The position numbers and the translations under genes are program-made. A stretch of 27,191 nucleotides of DNA, from the NCBI GenBank assembly GCA_037447655.1, contig JBBHKE010000805.1, positions 126,001 to 153,191 of the forward strand, read 5' to 3'. How positions within the stretch are numbered: the stretch's first letter is position 1; every line of letters starts with the position of its first letter. Under the pieces are notes generated by a model. The model did not search any database and was not told the origin of the DNA. It worked only from the letters and a program-made list of their open reading frames with translations. This DNA is from Zygnema cylindricum. Lineage: Eukaryota; Streptophyta; Zygnematophyceae; Zygnematales; Zygnemataceae. Below are positions 9,103-17,780 of the stretch, piece after piece.

Positions 9103-9232
9103 CATGGGTTTAATGTGCGAAAATTGTTGAAACAGTATATATTGTAGCCCTGTACAATACTCGTATAGTATGCATACTATACGGAGTCACAATACATAGT
9201 GTCTCCAGTTTTTTTCGCACATTAAACCCATG
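9103..9232. repeat. Short foldback element with 21-bp perfect terminal inverted repeats
   Basis: The left arm 9103-9123 (begins CATGGGTTTAATGTGCG) is perfectly inverted at 9212-9232. Between them lies a perfect 22-bp palindrome (9162-9183, half-site CGTATAGTATG) and an imperfect hairpin (GGAGTCAC ... GTGTCTCC). The 130-bp size suggests a MITE-like foldback or a structured RNA or cruciform site. No clear target duplication was found, so the element class is open. Confidence 0.75.
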
Positions 9233-10097
9233 CTCTGATGCAAAAGAGTTTATTGATCAAACAAGCTCAAACGAATGCGTCAAGAATGGCAACAGGCGAA
9301 CTATGGCTTCTTCTTTCGTTGATTTAAATTATTATTTTTTTTCACGTCTCTTGGCAATTTAAACTTCAAAACAATCAACATTGATATTTTTTCTTCGTTG
9401 TCCCTTGATACGTGTTTAATAAATACTGTGACATAACCGCACAGATACAGCTAGAAAATTAGGAAGACAAGGTCACAAGAAACTACAAGTTTGCAACCAC
9501 GATGATACCTAGAAGAATCGTGCTATTCCACAGATTGCCAAACTTTCTGTTGATTTTTGCTCGTGCTAAGTGTCCTCTCAAATAAATATGCACACATCTT
9601 CAGGAGCCACTTTTCTAAAATGTTTATAAGCATCCCCAAAGCATCAAGAAGAAGTTGAAGTCTATAAGGCTTGAAGATGGCCCACCGTTGAAGTACAAGA
9701 ACAACCAGTACAAAGTACGGTTGCAAGCCAGAAGTTCTCGCCTCAAGACAAAAAAACTAGCGAGCCAGACCATAGTTCAAATGTGAAAAAAATATTTGGA
9801 AACACTCTAGTTCATGACTACCTACCATACGCACTTAGGGTAAAATACGTGCATTGTACGAGGATGTCGTTTAAATCATTTCCATTTTTTTTCACACATT
9901 TGTACTAGGAGCCAAACACAATAACAAGCTATCGTAAACTTCTACGTTTCCAACTGTGTAAGTTTGTGGAAACTTAGAAGCAACAAACTACTTTTCATGG
10001 GCAAATCCACATTCGAACAATAAATCAAGCAAACCAAATTGAAGGTGGACACAGCTTTGCAAAAGGATATGATAAGACTTTATACCATAAGAGCTTA
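9233..10097. other. No gene identified; probable 3' flank of the minus-strand pseudogene
   Basis: AT-rich, with scattered stops in all frames. Read on the minus strand it follows the end of the UPF0565-like remnant and could be its former 3' untranslated and flanking sequence. The short minus-strand frame at 9523-9726 has no recognisable motif. Confidence 0.45.
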
Positions 10098-10535
10098 AAG
10101 AATTTCAAAATGTATCCTCAGGCTTATATCATCTCATTCAAAAAAAAGACGATCGATGACACTCAATTTGCGATAACCATGCTTAGCTATGGCAACTTTT
10201 AAGAGAGTCACAAATTTATCCTTCTCCTATCTAATCCAAGGCATTCTCCCATCTGCCCATTGCCGAGGAGTACCATGCACACAAATTTTTAGCGAGTTTC
10301 TTTCCATTCCTTTCTTTTCTTGTGCATTCACGAGATTTTTCACCATAAACTCGTCAGTGAGATAAGCTCCAGAAGTGTTTAGCCCGACATCTACAAAATG
10401 TACAGCTTCCAAACTCTCTAGCAATGTGTTAACAGAACCAGGTAAGGTTCCCCATTTAGTACCATCCTCCTTTACATCCGAGGGCTGTTCAAACTGAGAA
10501 ATTGGCTTTAAGTCTTTCCATTCTTCTTGAAATAA
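10098..10535 (-). pseudogene. UPF0565/C2orf69-like gene fragment, C-terminal, degenerate
   Basis: The minus strand reads from WKDLKPISQFEQP through SLEAVHFVDVGLNTSGAYLT, then CVHGTPRQWADGRMPWIR. After a TAG (10227-10229) it continues in the same frame with EKDKFVTLLKVAIAKHGYRK, a TGA (10134-10136) and LRIHFEIL. The order of landmarks (VDVGL-SGAYLTD, HGTPRQW, PWIR-EKD, final HFEI) fits my recollection of the plant UPF0565 proteins related to human C2orf69, a putative hydrolase-like family. The family name was recalled and not searched. The N-terminal part is missing, two stops lie inside the conserved region, and there is no ATG. A TAA at 10536-10538 precedes the open stretch, where an intron/exon boundary (TTTCAAG) may once have been. 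It is a last-exon fragment, perhaps carried by a Helitron. Confidence 0.6.
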
Positions 10536-10570
10536 TTAAAGTTTAACTAAACGTAGTTATTAACAATAAA

Positions 10571-10593
10571 GGAAAACGATAAAAACGTTTTCC
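10571..10593. repeat. Small hairpin upstream of the Helitron-like end
   Basis: GGAAAACG and CGTTTTCC form a perfect 8-bp stem around a short A-rich loop, followed by a T-run. It might act as an intrinsic structure but has no assigned role. Confidence 0.6.
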
Positions 10594-10618
10594 TTTTTTT
10601 TATTATTACTAAATCAAC

Positions 10619-10648
10619 GCCCGTTACACGGGCATGTACCCTGTCTAG
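10619..10648 (+). mobile_element. Helitron-like 3' terminus, plus orientation
   Basis: A perfect 6-bp hairpin (GCCCGT-TAC-ACGGGC) is followed by 11 bases and CTAG, then a T. This is the textbook Helitron 3' end: short GC hairpin about 10-12 bases before CTRR, insertion before T. The element body would lie to the left and could include the UPF0565-like pseudogene. A 5' terminus (TC after A) was not identified, so its extent is unknown. Confidence 0.5.
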
Positions 10649-10674
10649 TTTATCATGCCCGTGCTACGGACGCA
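10645..10674 (-). mobile_element. Second Helitron-like 3' terminus, minus orientation, sharing CTAG
   Basis: On the minus strand CCGTGC-GTCCGTA-GCACGG forms a 6-bp hairpin, then ten bases, then the same CTAG. Both ends share the string CACGGGCATG before CTAG, so they probably belong to related families. The base after CTAG is A on this strand, not the usual T, which weakens the call. Confidence 0.35.
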
Positions 10675-10680
10675 CGGCAA

Positions 10681-11205
10681 CGCTACAGCGCGAATTGTTA
10701 TTAGTGTCAAAGTTTAAACTGTGGTGAAGAAAATTTAACGTAATTGATGCTAAATAAGAATTTGATTTTGTTTTTCTAATTTGTAAGAATGTATTCTAAT
10801 TTCGGCATTATGCTAATTTGGGAACAACAAAAATGGACTATTCGCGGTACAATTATATACATTAATATATGTATCCGTACAAAATATTAGAAATCGTACG
10901 CCGTCGTGAAATTAAATATCCGTGCATGTCAGACTAATTTACGTGTCAGAATAATCTAGTTTTTTTAGTGCACGTTCATATGCGTGCGCGTCTGCTTTAA
11001 TTCCTTTTTTGTAAAATTTTCACTTGAAAAGGTACATTTATGTACGGTCTGACATAGACCGTACACCACGCTATTTAGATCTTACTGTACTTTCGTTTTT
11101 TACGCTATTTTGTACGGTACCTTAATTAAAGTGAAGGAAAAATTAAAACCATGTATCCTATTTAAGAAAAGAAATCAAAATTTCAAGAACCCAAATTAAT
11201 GATAC
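10681..11205. other. No gene; AT-rich spacer with a hairpin
   Basis: Stops occur in all frames. The notable item is the perfect hairpin at 11041-11065. CGTAC/GTAC strings are frequent, as in the repeats that follow. Confidence 0.6.
11041..11065. repeat. Perfect 10-bp-stem hairpin
   Basis: TGTACGGTCT, five-base loop GACAT, then AGACCGTACA. It stands alone, without a T-run, in non-coding sequence. Confidence 0.85.
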
Positions 11206-11500
11206 ATTACGCTATCCGTAATGTGGTCTGCACAGCGACGCACGACAATGTTACATTACGCCATCCGTACGGCGGTCTGCACACCGACGGTTGGCAATGT
11301 TAGATTACGCCAACCGTACAGCGGTCTCCACACCGACAGGTGGCAATGTTAGGTTTCACCAACCGTACGGCGCTCTGCACACCGACGGTTGGCAATGATA
11401 GAGTATGCCAGCCGTACGGTGGTCTGCACACCGACAACTGGCAATGTAAGATTACGCCATCCGTACGGCGGTACGCCATCCGTACGGCGGTACGGGCGAC
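11206..11500 (+). repeat. 49-bp tandem repeat, about six units
   Basis: Units start at 11206, 11255, 11304, 11353, 11402 and 11451, the last partial. Conserved parts are ATTACGCCATCCGTACGGCG, GTCTGCACACCGAC and GGCAATGTTAG. Unit 6 switches to a 17-bp repeat of CCATCCGTACGGCGGTA. The 49-bp period is not a multiple of three, so the open frames crossing it are not genes. CCGTACGG is a palindrome and occurs in most units. Confidence 0.92.
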
Positions 11501-11632
11501 ACCCTTACATTACGCCAGCGGTACGGCGGTCTGAAAAAATCGAAGCAGACACACCGCCTACCGCATATATAAAGTTTCGCAGAGGGGCTAACAACGTTCC
11601 CTTACTTATATACTGATTGTAACGCCGAATTA

Positions 11633-12416
11633 GGGTGGAATTCCATTAGAAGAAAAGTGTGGTTCGTTACTGGACGCCGTACAAGATAGTACATATCCGT
11701 ACCACGCCGTACCATAAAAATTTGTCAGACGAAAAATCGTTACTGGAAAGCTGTCGGGAAGCTCCAATGATGTAGGCGTAATTCCTGGCTATTGGATATT
11801 CCACTTTTTCAGATCCGCAAAGCAATCGCGCACATCATCCAGTGTCACGATACTCTCCTCGCGAGGAGAGTTGTAAGATACTAGACGTGTACCATTGGTA
11901 CACGTGAAAAAGAAAAAAAATATTTGCTTTGAACAAACGATCACATGTCTACACGTCGTATAGGCCATGTGCCTACGTCGTACGGTCCATGTGCCACCTG
12001 CCACGCTGGATGCAAGTGAGCCGAATTTTTTTTCGCACGCTCCGTCTGACATCCACCGACATTCAAAGTTTGCCGCGACCTTCAAGTTTGCCGCGTCTTT
12101 TTGCCATTCCGTTTCGAAGTTTTGATTTCCGTTTTCAAAATCAAAAATCTGGCCGCAAACTTTACGTACGAATCATTAACTACCTCCGACCGTACAGATA
12201 TTTCGTTCTGACTTTCCGTTTGAAGATTTTATTTAAGATATGAAAATCTGGACTCTAACCTACGTGGCGGTAATCATAATTGAGGAAGGTTTGTTATTGG
12301 CCCGACAAAATGGAATAATCTTCCAGTAAACGCTGCCAAATGGAATAGTCTTCCAGTAAACGCTGCCAGTAGAATTTTCCGTACATTTGCTGGGACGGCC
12401 TAATGGAATTCCACCC
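11633..12416. mobile_element. TIR element A (784 bp, TTA target duplication)
   Basis: Starts GGGTGGAATTCCATTAG and ends in its near-perfect inverse (16 bp exact). TTA stands on both outer sides (11630-11632, 12417-12419). There is no transposase frame, so it is non-autonomous. TTA duplications with GGG-starting TIRs suggest the PIF/Harbinger superfamily. It carries the 20-bp perfect palindrome at 11852-11871. Its right half shares CAAAGTTTGCCG and CCGTACAGATATTTCGTTC-type strings with element C in the same orientation. Confidence 0.8.
11852..11871. repeat. Central palindrome of element A
   Basis: ACTCTCCTCGCGAGGAGAGT is a perfect 20-bp palindrome. Elements D and E carry the same half-site (ACTCTCCTC) with AA or TT in the centre. 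Confidence 0.9.
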
Positions 12417-12419
12417 TTA

Positions 12420-13104
12420 GGGTAACGTTTTATTAGACGAAAAGTGGGGAACTTTGCAGAAATCCGCGACTATCCCTACTAAACTGTACCGGTTATTTTG
12501 TTTTTATATGGAAAAACAACATTATAGAGAATCTTGCCAATACTCTTTGAAGGTATGGGAAGTAATACTGACCGTCGGATGTTCATCTGCGAGGCATTCG
12601 CTTCATTTTTCTCTGTAACTGTCATCACACCTCGAGGAGGATGACACCTCGAGGAGGTGGGTTGGCAAATACAGAAAAAAAAATCGTGACACGCTGAACG
12701 ATTAAGCTACGTGTCACGATGCACAACCAACGAAAACTCACAAGGTTTACAAATGACACGTGCTTTTCAAAATACAACCGAAAACAAAAATGCAATTTCG
12801 TAACATTCCTTCGTCACGCTATTTTCGATAGCTTTTGTTCGTCACACCATTTTTCTCAAAGGACTTTCGTTATGTTTCGGAAACAGAAACCCTAAAAAAT
12901 GAGTTGGCGTAAACACTGGCGTCTGCAATGAAAATTATGTCGTATGATGATTTCGTGCGCAGGTACATGGTACGCAAGTGAAGATTTCAAGTTAAGTTTG
13001 TCGGTGTAAAAATAAGAAAGATATTCAATATCAGATCGTAGCTTGCGTGGCTCCAATCATTTTAGAACACGTGTTTTACAGACTCTTTGTGATGGAACAT
13101 CGAC
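12420..13104. mobile_element. TIR element B (685 bp), right end degenerate
   Basis: Left end GGGTAACGTTTTATTAGACG, continuing with AAAAGTGGGG like other members. The right end is taken at the base before TTA 13105-13107 and matches the TIR only loosely (inverse GTCGATGTTCCATCA). Left TTA is 12417-12419. A CACCTCGAGGAGG repeat (12630-12659) sits where other elements have the central palindrome. No coding capacity. Confidence 0.5.
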
Positions 13105-13107
13105 TTA

Positions 13108-13813
13108 GGGTAACCCTCCATCAGGCACCGACAGTAATCGTACGAAAACGTTTACTGGCAGTAATAATTCGTTCATTTCTCCATCAGGTCGTGTCAACAA
13201 TGCAATCTATCGCGTACGTGCTTTCTTTCGATTGGACGCACGTAGGTTCATGTTCTGACGAAAAGCAGTCAAAGATTCCAAAAACACAATATCTGGACTT
13301 GTATCCGTACATCCAGTCGCAAAATTAAATTACGTGAATGTACAATTTGTACGTTCATGTTTTGTATTTTTTGTAGTTGTTTTGTCGTTCGTTTTTCGTC
13401 ATGGCGCCATAAATTCCGGATGTCAGCAAATCGTGGAGGAGGCCTCACGACACATTCTTCAACAAATATTTTTTTTGATGGTTTTCGTTGGATTTGATTC
13501 TTGCTTGTCCGAAGGCGCGCGGCCCATACGTCACCTTTCCACGCGGAAACATTTTACACGTCTGGTGATTGATGACTCTCCTCTTGAGGAGAGTAATTAA
13601 TCACTGGACAATGTGACCGCTTGCTTCGAAAACACGTAATCGAACGGTCGACGTTGTCGCCCATAAGTTTGGAGAATCTTGAAGCGCCGACAGTAATCAT
13701 GTTTAAAAAAAAAAAAAAATCAGTACGACTATGTACGGAAATGAGCTAAATCTGTTCGAAAGTACACTTTTTCCAGTATAGAACCCCACTTTTCGCCTAA
13801 TGGAGGTTCACCC
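13108..13813. mobile_element. TIR element E (706 bp), inverted relative of D
   Basis: Left GGGTAACCCTCCATCAGGC and the inverse of the right end, GGGTGAACCTCCATTAGGC, agree at 16 of 19 positions. TTA stands on both sides. Its interior reads as the reverse complement of element D: GTCGTGTCAACA, the AATCGTACG region and the central palindrome (13575-13594) appear in mirrored order. No transposase. Confidence 0.72.
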
Positions 13814-13816
13814 TTA

Positions 13817-14503
13817 GGGTGGACTTCCATTAGCAAAAAAGTGGGGTTTTTTACTGACGGCCGTACCGTTTCATACAAGTTCGTACATAAATGCTTTTTT
13901 CTCAACGAAAAACAATATTACAAAAAACTGTCCAGCGTTGAAGGCGTAAATTGGGACCGTCGGATTCAACTACACTTTTTATCCGTGACGCCACGTCACC
14001 AACCTTACAGTTTTCTAAGACCGTGCATAATTCTCAAATACAGAACGTGTAAAAATAGGCCGCGTGGAAAAGGTAAAAAAATCCAGGATGAGCACGCGCG
14101 TATGTGCGTACACGTCGCAAGGGCCACGTGCTTTCCGCCAGGGTGGCTACGAACTCTCTGAAGTTATCCTGTCACGCTCCTACCATCAAAGTTTGCCGTC
14201 GCCTTTTTGTCGTTGCGTTTTGAAATTTTGGGTAGTACATTTAATGCCCTTCGTACAAGTCATTGGTTACCTCCGCTGGTAGAAATATTATCTCCGCTAG
14301 TACAAATATTACCTCCAACCATACAGATGTTGCGTTCTGACATTGCATTCGAAGATTCTTTCAAGATATAAAGCATCGAATATTAACCTATGTGTTACCA
14401 ACCAGAATGAGCCACGCACGTTTACAAACGCGACCTAATAGAAAGCACGGCCTTCAGTAAAATTTGTCATACAATTACTGGGACGCCTAATGGAAGTCCA
14501 CCC
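13817..14503. mobile_element. TIR element C (687 bp)
   Basis: Perfect 17-bp TIR (GGGTGGACTTCCATTAG and its inverse), with TTA at 13814-13816 and 14504-14506. It is in the same family and orientation as element A but lacks the ACTCTCCTC palindrome. The open frames inside are not conserved in A and are not considered genes. Confidence 0.82.
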
Positions 14504-14506
14504 TTA

Positions 14507-15400
14507 GGGTGAACCTCCATCATTTGAAAAATGGTGTTGTTTACCGAAAAAAGTGCATTTTTGTACACATCCAACTCATTTCCGTACAGTGCCGTATTGT
14601 TTTTTGTTTTTTTTTTACAAACATGATTACTGTCGGCGCGTCAAGATTCTCCAAACTTTTGTGCGATAACATCAACCGTCCGATTATGACTTTTCGAAGC
14701 AAGAGGTCACGTCGTCCAATGATTAAATACTCTCCTCAAGAGGAGAGTAGCCAATCACCGGACGTGTAAAACGTTTACGCGTGGAAAGGTGAAGTACAAG
14801 CCATGCGTCTTCAGACAGGCGGAAATCAGATACGACAAAAACCACAAAAAAAGTTTGTTGAAGAATGTGTCGTGTCGCCTCCACCACCATTCATCGTCAA
14901 CCAAAATTTGTTGCGCCTGTTGTTTTCAAAGTGGCGGCCGCTTTGATTCACGTTAGAGGCGGACGCAGCAAGGTTTCAAAGTAAAAACGTAAAATCGGAG
15001 CCATGGATTCAAAAGGACAGCTGGTACATCAAAGAAACATGAACGTTCCAATGGTACATTTGTGTATGTCTGTACATCCATTTATTTCTGACATGTATAT
15101 AAAACCGTTGAAACAACGACAAAGTGGGCTGGCTGTACAGATACTAGTTTAAATATTTCGCTTTTGGAATCTTTGACGACGCTCGGCGTCAGAAAAAAAA
15201 TCTACGTGCATCCAATCGAAGGAAAGCACGTCCACGATTAACTCCTTGCTGACACGACCTGATGGAGAAGTGAACCGAATTTTACCGGCAGTAAACGTTT
15301 CCGTGCGATTATTGTCGGCGATTGATGGAGGATCGACCTTAATCGAACCGGTCTGTTAGTTGGTCGTACGACTATAGAAACGTTTGACGGAACTTCACCC
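14507..15400. mobile_element. TIR element D (894 bp)
   Basis: Starts GGGTGAACCTCCATCA. The right end inverse is GGGTGAAGTTCCGTCA (12 of 16 agree), followed by TTA 15401-15403. An internal alternative end (GGTCGATCCTCCATCA, inverse, near 15322-15339) matches the layout of element E, so 55-60 bp may have been added at the right. The central palindrome is 14729-14748. The interior is homologous to E in inverse orientation. Confidence 0.65.
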
Positions 15401-15403
15401 TTA

Positions 15404-15945
15404 GTGTTAGCAACACTATTAGCGATTCAAGGTGTAACGTGGTTTTGAACACGAGTGTAAAAAAACAAATCATATTAAGTGCGAAAGCACAAGCACGGAA
15501 AATTAGGCCAATCCGCCGCCCATCTGTACTATTGGCGGGCGTTATTTTTTGTCAAACTATTTTCAAGTTGCCCAATGTTTCGAGCAGTCTGAAATGTATA
15601 GCCGTTCAAATGCATGTGCGGACAATGGTTTGAAATTCGAATGGAGAAGGCCTTACAATTCGTTTTTGGGTGTCTAAAAATCTTTATTACTGAAAGTACA
15701 ATGGAAAAACCATCGAGATACAAAGGGGGTAAACAAAAATAAAACATTGTAACATTTAACATTGTTTTTTGGCCCCCAAACTTTGTCGCTTTCGCTGTTG
15801 ACCTTCAAACCGGAACAAAAGCAAATTGAATGATGACGACAAAAGCCTCAAGTGTCGCACGGATATCGCTGGACTCGGCGAATGTTTCCCTTTTTATTGG
15901 CTTAGGATTAACACTAATTGTTTATTTACACTAAGAATTTATTGA
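15404..15945. other. Non-coding repeat remnant before element G
   Basis: Begins with TTA-linked sequence and a CACTATTAGCGATTCAAGGT motif (15414-15436). The motif recurs at 15946-15968 and, inverted, at 16895-16917, so this stretch is probably an older or partial member of the same family. No gene seen. Confidence 0.5.
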
Positions 15946-16917
15946 CACTATAAGCGATTCACGGTGTATTCTACGGTACTGTACTGCAGCCTCTCGAATA
16001 CGTGCCTTGTTTTGCTTGGTACCAGGTAGGCTTGTGTTGAGATATTCAAACTCGTCAAAGATTTTCCAAGCTCACAATATGTATGATTTGTACAATAGTA
16101 CTGTATTGTACTATCTCATTTCTACGCACGAAATCTTTAACACCCTAAAACCAAGCAGGCGAAAAGTGTGACCGTTTACCAACAACTGTACATTTTTGTA
16201 CTAGGCCGTACTTTTTCTATATATAAAACCTGTTTGCTGGAGATTTGGCAAGATTTTACAAACTTTTGGGCGACAACTGTGACCGTCCGATCTTGTTTTT
16301 TCGAAGCAAACGCTCAATCTGTCCAATGTGTAGGGTGTGTAGCTACAGTGTTGTCCTCAGTGTTCTCCATGAGTATACTGGCCACACACTGGACTTGTAG
16401 GTTGGTCCACTTGGAAAAGCTAGGTGTGATCCACGAGGGACGTGGGGCAACAACCTTCCATGTGGCATAGGACATGTGCCTTTGGACACGCTAGATTTAA
16501 ATCCAAAAAAACCGATGAAAAATCTTTGTTGTAGGATATCTTTTGACGCTCTTTTGGCATCCATTGACCTTCCCGTAGAGGGCTTTGCGTTTAGAACATA
16601 ATTGCGCAATCCGTACAACTATAAAGTACGCACGCACGTAGAGATATTACAATTTGTACGTTTATTAAATTCTGTCCGTTCGTACATATACAACTTTCAG
16701 ATTTTGTGCTTTTAGACATTCTCGGCGTCTGAACGGGAATGGAAGCTGGTTAGAGTGTGTGCCCATGTGTTCAATTAAGGCTTTTTTTTTGTCGTTTTCA
16801 CAAAAAATGGGACTTGCAACGAGAAAATATTACGTCGTACGAAAAATGGGCAAGAAAACAAGAACATTTTACGTCATCTTAGAGCTTTGGAAGGTACACC
16901 GTGAATCGCTATTAGCG
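15946..16917. mobile_element. Element G (972 bp) with inner copy related to D
   Basis: The left arm (AGCGATTCACGGTGTA, 15953-15968) is perfectly inverted at 16895-16910, with further partial pairing outward. Inside, from about 16137 to 16740, the order of strings GGCGAAAAGTG, CAAACTTTTG, CAACTGTGACCGTCCGAT, TCGAAGCAA and TCGGCGTC follows element D. The core arms GTCCAATGTGT and ACACACTGGAC (16319-16395) enclose a different centre. It may be a nested D-type insertion in another foldback element. Confidence 0.5.
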
Positions 16918-16926
16918 TAATGAAAT

Positions 16927-17030
16927 AGATAGCGTAATGAAACAGTTAGAGTAACATTCTATTAGACGAAAAGTGGGGTTCGTTACTAGGCGCGGTTCGG
17001 TTTCGTGCATCACCGTACTGTTGTCTTTTT
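16927..17030 (+). mobile_element. Truncated left end of a B-type element
   Basis: TTAGAGTAACATTCTATTAG followed by ACGAAAAGTGGGGTTCGTTA matches the start of element B. The match is lost before the minisatellite at 17048. Confidence 0.6.
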
Positions 17031-17047
17031 GGAAAGCTTTCAGTCTC

Positions 17048-17236
17048 AGAGCAGCGCAGCTGCTTTACAAACAGAGCAGCGCAGCTGCTATACAACAGAG
17101 CCGCGCAGCTGCTATACAACAGAGCAGCTGCTATACAACAGAGCAGCGCAGCTGCTATATAGTAGTGCAGCTGCTATACAGCAGAGCAGCTGCTATACAG
17201 CAGAGTAGCGCAGCAGCAGAGCAGCGCAGCAGCGAA
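17048..17236 (+). repeat. 24/19-bp CAGCTG minisatellite
   Basis: Units of 24-25 bp (AGAGCAGCGCAGCTGCTATA plus CAAC) alternate with 19-bp units lacking CGCAG. Starts are near 17048, 17073, 17097, 17121, 17140, 17164, 17183, 17202 and 17218; the last two are reduced to AGCGCAGCAGC. AGCAGCTGCT palindromes recur. The open frame across it (Ala/Gln/Ser-rich) is a repeat artefact. Confidence 0.9.
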
Positions 17237-17240
17237 GCTT

Positions 17241-17780
17241 CAACACAGACAGGACAAGGCAACCATGATTATGTTTGATATGGTCCGTACGGACAACGCA
17301 ACGTCTAATATTCTTAATGTGATTCTGTACAGGTTAGAGCAACTCCGATAGATATGATTCTAGTTAGCTTAGTGATAGCTCAATGGTTGCTTGACAGATT
17401 AGTGGTAGCTTGGTGGTTTGATGTACCTCTCAAGTACAATAGTGTTGCCAGTTCAACACAAGTATAAGACTTAGGACTCAAAGCATATTATGTATCCAGA
17501 CTTCCAAGTAGTAAAACTGCAGACAATTTTTGGGAAACTTCTGAGTATTATATCTTGAGTGTTGTAGGGTCAATTGTGCTATAACTTTGGGAGTTATCAG
17601 TGTTTATGCTATTCTATATTCTGATAGAGTTTTGTGAGGTTTGGATTCTTGTATAAGAATTGGTGAGCACTTAAGAATAGCTGTTTGGTAGGATTCTTGA
17701 TAGCTTCTGAGAGTGTATCATGTCTACTTCTACTACTACTGCTGCTCCTCCACCTGCACCGGTGGTTGTAGAACAACAGA
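17241..17780 (+). other. Unique spacer, possible retroelement leader and gag start
   Basis: Holds a 12-bp palindrome GTCCGTACGGAC (17283-17294). It ends with an ATG (17720) opening a short frame rich in Ser/Thr/Ala/Pro (MSTSTTTAAPPPAP...), cut by TAG at the first satellite unit. Such low-complexity starts are common in plant retroelement gag genes, but no domain is present, so this is only a suggestion. Confidence 0.3.

Noticed and set aside
10227-10424. Intact small minus-strand gene
   Set aside because: It begins at TTG, and homology extends beyond both ends through stops; it is a pseudogene piece.
11340-11616. Open frames across the 49-bp repeat
   Set aside because: The period is not a multiple of three and no domain appears.
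13841-14282. Two overlapping open frames in element C as a transposase
   Set aside because: No DDE or helix-turn-helix motif, and the frames are not preserved in the related element A.
16973-17278. Ala/Gln/Ser-rich open frame
   Set aside because: It only translates the CAGCTG minisatellite plus a transposon end; unit lengths of 24 and 19 bp keep and lose frame at random.
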